Assembly (NCBI GenBank): GCA_002684605.1
Contig: NYVM01000065.1
Coordinates: 8,043-32,886, forward strand
Source: Candidatus Pelagibacterales bacterium
GTDB taxonomy: Bacteria > Pseudomonadota > Alphaproteobacteria > TMED109
DNA length: 24,844 nt
Direction of reading: 5' to 3'
The notes below the pieces were generated by a model. That model searched no databases. It was not told the DNA's origin and saw only the letters and a program-made list of their open reading frames with translations. Below are positions 16,300 through 22,657 of this stretch, piece by piece; position 1 is the stretch's first letter; every line of letters begins with the position of its first letter. The translations under genes and the position numbers were made by a program.

Positions 16300-16323
16300 A
16301 GAAATCCTAATATAAAATAATAA

Positions 16324-17013
16324 TTATTTTTCATGAAATGTTGTAAAGGTACTTATATCTTCTCTAATAGTTTTAAGCTTATTTACTTCTGCTTTTGTAT
16401 CTACATAGCCCAAGCTAATTCCACAATGAATAATATGATTATCTTTAATATTTAACATCGGAGAGAGAGTTTTATGCATTTGTCCCCAGGCAGCCTGCGG
16501 ACAAGTATCCAAACCAAACCCTCTAGCAGCAATACAGATATTTTGTAAGAACATTCCATAATCTAACCAGCTCATCCAACCTAAATCTTTTTCTATTGTA
16601 AAAAGCAATCCGACAGGAGCGTTAAAAAAATTAAAATTTTGCACATGAAATGCTTTTGTTTTTTCATAATCACCTTTTTTTATATCTAAAAGCGCATACA
16701 AATCCCATCCAACTTTTCTTCTTCTAGAGATATAAGGGTCTCTAAAGTTCTCCATATAATGAAGACGATCATTTTTCTTATCAACTTTAGGATCTAAAAA
16801 AGCTGAGCTTGCTTCTTTGCATATTCTATTTCTTGCTTTACCTGTAAGTACGTGAACGTTCCATGGCTGTATATTTGTTCCGCTTGGAGCTCTAGCGGCT
16901 ACATTTAAAATTTCTTCTATTATTCCTTTGGAAACATCTTTTGATAGAAATTGTCTAACTGACCTTCTTGATGTAATAGCATTTCTAACATCTTTGTTCA
17001 TTATATTAGGCAT
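16324..17013 (-). CDS. Nitroreductase family protein
   Basis: FMN-dependent nitroreductase-fold protein of 229 residues. SRRSVRQFLSKDVSKG (14-29) gives the Arg pair that contacts FMN, RAPSGTNIQPWNVHVLTG (about 40-57) is the hallmark loop, and IAARGFGLDTCPQAAWGQ plus the C-terminal HCGISLGYVD complete the fold. Relatives use NAD(P)H to reduce nitroaromatics, quinones or other electron-poor rings; the natural substrate here is unknown. It starts 15 bases after the small Sel1-repeat gene, so it appears to be the last gene of the TonB operon. A role in handling the imported compound is possible but is inferred from position only. Confidence 0.87.
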   Translation of the reverse strand: MPNIMNKDVRNAITSRRSVRQFLSKDVSKGIIEEILNVAARAPSGTNIQPWNVHVLTGKARNRICKEASSAFLDPKVDKKNDRLHYMENFRDPYISRRRKVGWDLYALLDIKKGDYEKTKAFHVQNFNFFNAPVGLLFTIEKDLGWMSWLDYGMFLQNICIAARGFGLDTCPQAAWGQMHKTLSPMLNIKDNHIIHCGISLGYVDTKAEVNKLKTIREDISTFTTFHEK

Positions 17014-17028
17014 ATTTTTCCCACTCTC

Positions 17029-17502
17029 TTATTTATAAGACCCTACAAAATTTTGAACCAATTTTTCTGCTTCATCAATTTGTTCTTGTGTCATCTGTTC
17101 TCTAAGTACTTTTAAATGTAAATTTTTAGCTGTTTCATCTTCAGATAATTTAAAAAATTTGTATGACTCAATAATATTCTCTTCTACACCTGCACCAAAA
17201 AAATACATCTTTGCAATAGATATTTGTGCGGAATTTAAACCTCTTTTAGCAGATATTAAGGTTAATTCTGCAGCTTTTTTTTGATCATTCATTTGTCCAT
17301 ACCGAAAAGCTACTTGCATATTTTGATGAGTGTCACGTGATAATACATCATTCGCTAAATATGTTCTTTTTACATCATGATCTCTCTCAATGATAACTCC
17401 TGCTTCTTTAGCTCTACGTTTCATATCTTCAGTCACTTCAGCTATAGATACACTATTTATAAGTATAAATATTAGGCTTAATATTAAAATTTTAGCTTTC
17501 AT
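17029..17502 (-). CDS. Small exported Sel1-like repeat protein
   Basis: Protein of 157 residues with a signal peptide (MKAKILILSLIFILINSVSI, cleavage probably just before or after Ala21) and then a short helical protein. One Sel1/TPR-like unit is visible at about 76-120: KKAAELTLISAKRGLNSAQI, IAKMYFFGAGVEENIIES, YKFFKLS. The rest is charged and helical. GGAAGA lies five bases before the ATG at 17502; a longer frame opens at 17559 but would bury the signal peptide. It follows tonB by 71 bases. TPR proteins sit after tonB in several TonB2-type clusters (for example in Vibrio), so a periplasmic adaptor for TonB function is a reasonable guess, not shown by sequence. Confidence 0.75.
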   Translation of the reverse strand: MKAKILILSLIFILINSVSIAEVTEDMKRRAKEAGVIIERDHDVKRTYLANDVLSRDTHQNMQVAFRYGQMNDQKKAAELTLISAKRGLNSAQISIAKMYFFGAGVEENIIESYKFFKLSEDETAKNLHLKVLREQMTQEQIDEAEKLVQNFVGSYK

Positions 17503-17573
17503 TATGTTCTTCCAATCTATATATTTTTTATTCCATAAAGAATAAAAAAGCTTAATCAAGTTATAATAATCTT

Positions 17574-18500
17574 CTATCTATTAATTTTATATACAATATT
17601 TATAGAAAATTCATTTTTCTTTTTTAATAAATCTATTTTTTTAAAAGGTGCACTTAGTTTTACAGAATCTATAGCAGCCTTTATTAATGCTTCAGATGCA
17701 TTTGTATTAGGTCCACTTTTTACGTACTCAATACTTCCATCTAAGCGTAATTTAAATATTATATGAACTTTACCTTCTATTCTTCTTCTTTTTTCTTTTC
17801 TTGGATAATTATTAATTGCGAATGATTGTATGACATTTCTTATTTCATTTTTATAAGTATTAAGTTCAGATGTTTCGTCTGAGCTAATTGATCTTTTAGT
17901 TTGATTTTGATTAATATTTGTATTTTCTATTTTTTTAATAGGTTTTTTTGGCAATCCTTGAACCTGAGGGAGAATTGTTTTTCCAGTACTTTCAATTTCA
18001 TTTTCTTCTGGTAAGTTGGGTATGATAATAGTTTTAATAGGTTTTTTATTTTTAATGATAGGTGATGGCTGAATAACTTTTGGTAATTCTGAAATAGATA
18101 AATCTGTGTTATTGTTTATTATAGGTTGAGGAATATCTATTTTATTATTTATAAGTGGTTTTAAATCTGTAGGTATAGTTATTAGGTTCGGATTGACAGT
18201 AGGTGCTATATTGTTTTCAATTTTTTCTAATAATAATTTTTTAGGAGGCTGTATTACAGGAGGTTTAATTATTTCTTGTGGTTTAATTATTTCAGGAGGA
18301 ACAATTTCATTAATTACAGGTTTTATGTCCTCTATTACATCATTCATTAGTTCTAATATAATTTTTGGTTCTACTTCTTCCTCTTTCTCAATATAAATTA
18401 ATTTAGAAGCTAATAATAAAAAAAAATGAAAGACTATAGCTATAATTATCGATAAAAAAATAATTTTATTATTAACAAATTGTTGTGACATAACCGTCAT
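17574..18500 (-). CDS. tonB: TonB energy-transducing protein
   Basis: TonB of 308 residues. A membrane anchor lies at about 13-34 with His25 placed like the essential His20 of E. coli TonB; the residue four positions before it is Ala21, where E. coli has Ser16. A proline-rich periplasmic spacer follows (EIVPPEIIKPQEIIKPP and further XP pairs through about residue 190). The C-terminal domain starts near NNYPRKEKRRRIEGKVHIIF and contains LDGSIEYVKSGPN and a terminal INIVYKI strand. It carries inner-membrane proton energy to an outer-membrane receptor, presumably the one encoded at the head of this operon. The ATG at 18500 comes two bases after the exbD stop; ATG 18491 is an alternative start. 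Confidence 0.9.
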   Translation of the reverse strand: MTVMSQQFVNNKIIFLSIIIAIVFHFFLLLASKLIYIEKEEEVEPKIILELMNDVIEDIKPVINEIVPPEIIKPQEIIKPPVIQPPKKLLLEKIENNIAPTVNPNLITIPTDLKPLINNKIDIPQPIINNNTDLSISELPKVIQPSPIIKNKKPIKTIIIPNLPEENEIESTGKTILPQVQGLPKKPIKKIENTNINQNQTKRSISSDETSELNTYKNEIRNVIQSFAINNYPRKEKRRRIEGKVHIIFKLRLDGSIEYVKSGPNTNASEALIKAAIDSVKLSAPFKKIDLLKKKNEFSINIVYKINR

Positions 18501-18502
18501 AA

Positions 18503-18913
18503 TTATATTTTATTTTTGTTCAGGGTCACTATAGCAGCTCTTTTAATTCCAACATTTCTAATATGTTTTATAACGGTGGAAAGAATACCTGCTTTAGCAT
18601 TACCGTCTGCTTTTATTAGGATCTCTTCTATGTTAGTAGTTTCTAGTATTTTAGCTAAAATAGTTTCTAAATCTTTTATTTTAATAGGCTGGTTATCTAA
18701 TGCTATTTTACTATCATCAGATATTAAAATCACAAATTCAGGAGCCTCTGCACTAGAACTTGTATTTGATTTAGGAGGGCTTACTTCAAATAAATCCGTT
18801 TTAGCTAATGTTCCTGAAAGCATGAAAAAAATTAAAAGTAAAAACACTATGTTTATCAAAGGAACTAAGTTTGGTAGCTTATTTTTATTAGTTTTTTTAT
18901 AAAAAATATTCAT
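18503..18913 (-). CDS. exbD: ExbD-like protein with Asn in place of the proton-carrying Asp
   Basis: ExbD/TolR-type protein of 136 residues: a short cytoplasmic start, one membrane span and a periplasmic domain ending IRNVGIKRAAIVTL. The span reads LVPLINIVFLLLIFFML. ExbD, TolR and MotB normally have Asp at the position of Asn21 (PFIDVML in E. coli, Asp25), which is essential for proton flow. The codon is AAC at 18853-18851, one transition from GAC. The rest of the sequence is well kept, with no stop or frameshift, so the gene is not simply decaying. It overlaps the other exbD by four bases (ATGA). It may form a mixed ExbD dimer with the Asp-bearing copy or have a structural role. Confidence 0.88.
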   Translation of the reverse strand: MNIFYKKTNKNKLPNLVPLINIVFLLLIFFMLSGTLAKTDLFEVSPPKSNTSSSAEAPEFVILISDDSKIALDNQPIKIKDLETILAKILETTNIEEILIKADGNAKAGILSTVIKHIRNVGIKRAAIVTLNKNKI

Positions 18914-19314
18914 TTATTTTCTTTTGTAATTAAAGCAATATTTTCTATACCTAAATTCCTAATTATATCCACAATTTTAATTAAAACATTAACTTTTGTT
19001 TCATTTGGAGTAGAAATAACTACTTTATTAATGTTTTTGTTAGTTAACATCTCATCAACTGTTATTGATAATTTATTAAATTCTATTTCTTTATTATTTA
19101 TATTGATAATTCCATTTTCAGAGATCTCTAAAATTATAGGTAATTTTGTTTCATTAATTTCTTTATTACTTTGATTAGGAGATACCATGTCAATAGTTTT
19201 AAAATCTGTAAACTCACTTGCAAGCATAAAAAAAATTAATAAAAGGAATACTATATCTATTAATGGAGCTACATTAATATCAATATTCTTTTTTTCTTTA
19301 GAAAACAAATTCAT
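18910..19314 (-). CDS. exbD: ExbD biopolymer transport protein (canonical)
   Basis: ExbD of 134 residues. DINVAPLIDIVFLLLIFFML (residues 12-31) is the cytoplasmic motif plus membrane span with the essential Asp20. The periplasmic domain contains ENGIININNKEI and ends IIRNLGIENIALITKEN. With ExbB it forms the proton channel that energises TonB. The gene starts four bases after the exbB stop and overlaps the next exbD by ATGA, so the three should be made in a fixed ratio. The two ExbD copies are alike in the span and C-terminal segment but diverged in the periplasmic domain, so the duplication is not recent. Confidence 0.92.
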   Translation of the reverse strand: MNLFSKEKKNIDINVAPLIDIVFLLLIFFMLASEFTDFKTIDMVSPNQSNKEINETKLPIILEISENGIININNKEIEFNKLSITVDEMLTNKNINKVVISTPNETKVNVLIKIVDIIRNLGIENIALITKENK

Positions 19315-19318
19315 AATA

Positions 19319-19948
19319 TTATTTTAATTTTTTGACTATTATATTAGCTTTAATTGCAGCATGGCGCATTTCTTCTCTAACTTTATCTACTTTACCATCT
19401 AACCAATAAAAAGCTGCTAAAGCAGGGATAGCTACAATTAACCCAAAAGCAGTTGTTAAAAGAGCTTCCCATATTCCTCCTGCTAATATTGCAGGATCAA
19501 CCTTACTTCCAGCATTTTCTAATTTTGAAACTGCTGTTATCATTCCTATAACGGTTCCTAAAAGTCCTAATAAAGGCGCTACATTAGAGATGACTTCTAA
19601 CGGCTTTAATAGAAATTCTAAATTTCTTAATTGTTTTTCACCTATTATACTAACTTCATTCTCTCTATCCTCATTACTGAGATTTTTATTATCTAAAATA
19701 GAAGTAATTATATTGGAAGATGGGTGAATAATTGAATTTAATAGCTCTTTAGATTGTGAAATTTTATTATCTTCTAAAAGTTTATATACTGGTAATATTT
19801 TATTACCATTATAAATATCAGACTTATAGAATTGAAATATTTTTATTATAATTATTGTAAGTGAAATTATTGAAAGACCTAATAATATAAGCATTACTGG
19901 TCCCCCTTTAAGAACTAATGATATTAAATCTAGATTTTGTTCATTCAT
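19319..19948 (-). CDS. exbB: ExbB/TolQ/MotA-family proton channel protein
   Basis: Inner-membrane protein of 209 residues with three spans: about 14-37 (GGPVMLILLGLSIISL), then a cytoplasmic region, then about 115-140 and 155-180. The conserved parts are LEVISNVAPLLGLLGTVIGM, typical of ExbB span two with its GLLGTVxGM core, and GGIWEALLTTAFGLIVAIPA, span three with its Thr residues. It forms the pentameric channel around ExbD. Length is close to that of the shorter ExbB proteins lacking an N-terminal extension. A GGA ribosome site lies nine bases before the ATG, and the gene starts 20 bases after the receptor stop, consistent with one transcript. Confidence 0.92.
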   Translation of the reverse strand: MNEQNLDLISLVLKGGPVMLILLGLSIISLTIIIIKIFQFYKSDIYNGNKILPVYKLLEDNKISQSKELLNSIIHPSSNIITSILDNKNLSNEDRENEVSIIGEKQLRNLEFLLKPLEVISNVAPLLGLLGTVIGMITAVSKLENAGSKVDPAILAGGIWEALLTTAFGLIVAIPALAAFYWLDGKVDKVREEMRHAAIKANIIVKKLK

Positions 19949-19968
19949 ATTATTTCCATAATTTTAAA

Positions 19969-22434
19969 TTACCAGTTTACTCTGAATCCAATAAAAATTG
20001 CTCTTGGAGCACCGGGAGATAAAAATCGTGGATCAAGAGGTCCAATAGCCGTATCTCCGCTTCCAGTATCTCCTAATTCTGATATAGGTACGTTAACCTC
20101 ATCAGAACTTGCTTCTCCTAATACTCCCATAGTTTCATATTTAGAGTTCAGAAGATTATCTATCCTTCCAAAAAATGAAAAAGTTTTATTTAATTGCCAT
20201 GAGGCATCAGCATTAAATACAAGATAAGGATTAGTTTTTTTCAGTTGATTAGATTCGTCTCCTCTTAGAAATGCTCCAGAAGAATAAACTAAATTTAGTC
20301 CTGTATTGAATTTTGAAGAAAATTCCTGATTGATACCTGCTTTAAAAGTGTGGTTCGGCATGCCAGGTATTGTGTCTCCTTTTTCTATATCATTATTACT
20401 CATAGGGTGGTTTGCAGCGGGTAATGTATGAGCAGTTTGATAAGTAGCACTAAGAAAAGAATAATTAGAATAAATATTTAAATTACCTAAGGTGTTTTCA
20501 TATATAGAATTTAGCGAAAACTCTATACCTTGCCTTTGTGTTTCTCCAAAGTTCTTAAAGTATCCAGCAGACACTCCTGTTCCTGTACTTACAAACAGTA
20601 TATCGTCTATATTTACAAAATGGAAAAGTGCAGCTTCCCAATTATGATTGTCAATATTACCTTTTGCTCCAATCTCAAAACCTTTTGTGACAACTTGCTC
20701 TAAAGGTGGATCAGCTACAAAAGCATTAGGTAATCGACAGGGTGCGGTAGGAGAGGCACAAGATAATTCTACAGGTGCTGGAGTTCTATTTGCTTCTTTA
20801 TAACTTGCACGTAAAGTAAGATTATTATCGTATTTATGTGTAACTCCAATTGAAGGATTTACTCTAAAATATCTATGACTTCCAGTAATGGTTTCTGCTC
20901 TTGTAAAAGAGGTTTTTAAATGATCATATAATTTTACATAGGCTAAATTTGCACGAGAAGAAATGGTAACATCAGTTTTATCGTCGTATGCAAATAAATC
21001 ATTTACATATATTCCATAATAATCCGTTTTAGATGCAAGCTGAGCACTTCCAACATCTCCTCTTTCATTAGCATCTTCCATTCCATTAGCTGCTCCACTA
21101 TGCTCTCTTATTGATTCAAGAGTAATGAAACCACCATCAGAATTTGCTAAGTTAGTAACTGTTCTATTATTGTGTAATTGTCCTAATTCCCCACGAGAAT
21201 GAAAAGCTGTTCGTGTTTTATCAATAGATGCACCTACTATGATATTATGCATTTTATTTAAATACTCTTTATCAACATTATATTGTGCAGCACCTCCCCA
21301 TGTAACGGTCATAGTAGAAGATTTATTTATAAGGCCATACTTTCTAATTGCGTCATTATTAGAAATAGCATTACCATGTTGATCAATTAAAACCTCATAA
21401 TTATCACCATCTGCTTCTCCACAAATGGGCTCATCATCAGTTCCAAAGTCATCTTCTAACTGTTCAGCATGCGTTGCGTTATCTTCTGCACATTCTTCTG
21501 CATCTAACTCATCTGCATTTAGAGTGTCTCTTATTAACCTTCTGTAATATATAGATGTATTTATTATAGAGTCATCTTCTAAATAAAAATTAGCATTTGA
21601 TGCAGCAAGATAAGCTCTGTTCCCAGTAAAATCTGGCCAAGTAAAAACTGATTCTCTTCTTACTTTTAATAATTCCGTTGGAGTAACACCATTTCCATTT
21701 AGATTTGTGTCAGCATGCATTAGTGTGAAATCTATATCATGGTTTTTACCCATTTTTCCATAATTTGCAAATACTCTCTTTACATCGCCAGAATTATTAT
21801 CTCTCCAGCCACCATCATAAGAGCTTTCTATAGCTATATATAGGCCAGAATCTCCGTCTCCTGTACCTAATTCTATATTTCCATTAACCCAGTCAAAACC
21901 ACCTGCTTCAACATGATTATTAATTAAATCTGAGTTTATATAATCTAATCCTTTTTTTGTTGTCAAAGCAATAGATCCTCCAAGAGCATTTAGACCAAAT
22001 ACAGGATTAGAACTCATCAAATCAATATTTTTTAAAGCTGCTTCTGGGATTAATTCCCACTGTAATGTGTCTCCAAAACCTTCATTAATTCTAGTTCCGT
22101 TAAGGTATACTGCCAACCCTTGAGATTCTCCAAGTAATGGAGCTGCAGTAAACCCTCTATAATCAACATTTTTTTGGAATGGACTATTTTGTACATCTTT
22201 AATTGTTACTCCTGAAAGTTTTTGTCCCATTATATCAACAAAAGTAGTGGAAAAGGAAGTTTCAAGGTCTTTATTTTTAATAGTTTGATTTGAATTTGGG
22301 ACTCTATTTCTATCTATTTCAATACCGGGTAATGGAGATATACCAATGACCTCAATTTCTCCAAGTTCTTCCTGAGAAAAAGATCTATTAATTAATATTA
22401 ATAATAGTAAAACTGGTAAAAGTAACTTAGTCAT
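19969..22434 (-). CDS. TonB-dependent outer-membrane receptor
   Basis: Receptor of 821 residues. The signal peptide is 1-20 (cleavage near RSFS/QEE), with a TonB-box-like EIEVIGISPLP at 26-36. The plug domain runs to about 160 and holds YRGFTAAPLLGESQGLAVYL, GFGDTLQWELIPEAALKNID and NALGGSIALTTKKG. The barrel ends in FIGFRVNW, an aromatic-terminated outer-membrane signal. ELSCASPTAPCRLPNAFVAD (near 555) is a stretch I associate with one broad proteobacterial receptor group. Residues 308-344 form a very acidic loop with Cys315, His322 and Cys338. The substrate is unknown, and no Fur-box-like sequence was recognised upstream. It is the first gene of the operon with exbB, exbD, exbD, tonB. GGAG and then a ten-base A run precede the ATG. 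Confidence 0.93.
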   Translation of the reverse strand: MTKLLLPVLLLLILINRSFSQEELGEIEVIGISPLPGIEIDRNRVPNSNQTIKNKDLETSFSTTFVDIMGQKLSGVTIKDVQNSPFQKNVDYRGFTAAPLLGESQGLAVYLNGTRINEGFGDTLQWELIPEAALKNIDLMSSNPVFGLNALGGSIALTTKKGLDYINSDLINNHVEAGGFDWVNGNIELGTGDGDSGLYIAIESSYDGGWRDNNSGDVKRVFANYGKMGKNHDIDFTLMHADTNLNGNGVTPTELLKVRRESVFTWPDFTGNRAYLAASNANFYLEDDSIINTSIYYRRLIRDTLNADELDAEECAEDNATHAEQLEDDFGTDDEPICGEADGDNYEVLIDQHGNAISNNDAIRKYGLINKSSTMTVTWGGAAQYNVDKEYLNKMHNIIVGASIDKTRTAFHSRGELGQLHNNRTVTNLANSDGGFITLESIREHSGAANGMEDANERGDVGSAQLASKTDYYGIYVNDLFAYDDKTDVTISSRANLAYVKLYDHLKTSFTRAETITGSHRYFRVNPSIGVTHKYDNNLTLRASYKEANRTPAPVELSCASPTAPCRLPNAFVADPPLEQVVTKGFEIGAKGNIDNHNWEAALFHFVNIDDILFVSTGTGVSAGYFKNFGETQRQGIEFSLNSIYENTLGNLNIYSNYSFLSATYQTAHTLPAANHPMSNNDIEKGDTIPGMPNHTFKAGINQEFSSKFNTGLNLVYSSGAFLRGDESNQLKKTNPYLVFNADASWQLNKTFSFFGRIDNLLNSKYETMGVLGEASSDEVNVPISELGDTGSGDTAIGPLDPRFLSPGAPRAIFIGFRVNW

Positions 22435-22444
22435 TTTTTTTTTT
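22435..22444 (-). repeat. Ten-base A tract between ribosome site and receptor start codon
   Basis: The coding strand reads GGAGC, then ten A, then ATG; the A of ATG extends the run to eleven. Such tracts can change length by slippage, which would alter the distance from ribosome site to start codon. In an AT-rich genome a run this long can also arise by chance. Confidence 0.6.
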
Positions 22445-22538
22445 GCTCCGAGTAATTAGATTTATTTTAAATGCACCATATTATAGGAAATAGCAATAGT
22501 CAATATAGTTTTTATCTATAGTGTTATAACAGTTATGC

Positions 22539-22565
22539 TTTATAATTAATTGAAAAAATTATAAA
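22539..22565. promoter_or_regulatory. Nine-base inverted repeat, candidate operator
   Basis: TTTATAATT, nine bases, AATTATAAA: perfect arms nearly one DNA turn apart from each other's edge, in the middle of the divergent spacer. It overlaps the plus-strand TATAAT at 22541-22546, so a bound protein could block porin transcription. The AT-rich background makes chance repeats more likely. Confidence 0.4.
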
Positions 22566-22630
22566 ATAATGTAAAAAGATTAATAGCTCAAGTAGAAAGT
22601 ATAGTTAAGTTCATTCTAACGTCCTATAGG

Positions 22631-22657
22631 ATGAAATATATAGGGGGGGTATCTTGA
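22631..22657 (+). CDS. Possible eight-codon leader ORF overlapping the porin start
   Basis: ATG at 22631 opens a frame of eight codons (MKYIGGVS) running through the G7 run and ending with TGA at 22655-22657, which overlaps the porin TTG start at 22654 (TTGA). One extra G would instead put this ATG in frame with the porin and extend its signal peptide by eight residues. No ribosome site is well placed for this ATG, so translation is uncertain. Confidence 0.25.
   Translation: MKYIGGVS
22643..22649 (+). repeat. G7 homopolymer directly upstream of porin start
   Basis: Seven consecutive G four bases before the TTG start, the longest G run I noticed in this AT-rich window. It occupies the ribosome-site position and lies inside the short leader frame, so a change in its length would alter either ribosome binding or the reading frame from the upstream ATG. 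Confidence 0.7.

Larger units (their letters stand above)
22445..22653. promoter_or_regulatory. Divergent regulatory region between TonB receptor and porin
   Basis: This 209-base AT-rich spacer separates two outer-membrane protein genes read in opposite directions. For the receptor, TATAAT is present on the minus strand at 22485-22480; TTGACT at 22503-22498 is only 12 bases away from it, too close for a normal pair, so the true -35 box is unclear. For the porin, TATAAT at 22541-22546 lies on the plus strand without a good -35. Perfect ten-base palindromes lie at 22522-22531 (TGTTATAACA) and 22622-22631 (TCCTATAGGA), plus the longer inverted repeat listed separately. Shared control of both genes is possible. 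Confidence 0.45.

Noticed and set aside
18516..18902. A 128-codon open frame antisense to the Asn-bearing exbD
   Set aside because: It mirrors the exbD gene almost exactly and its hydrophobic stretches derive from the antisense of the same sequence.
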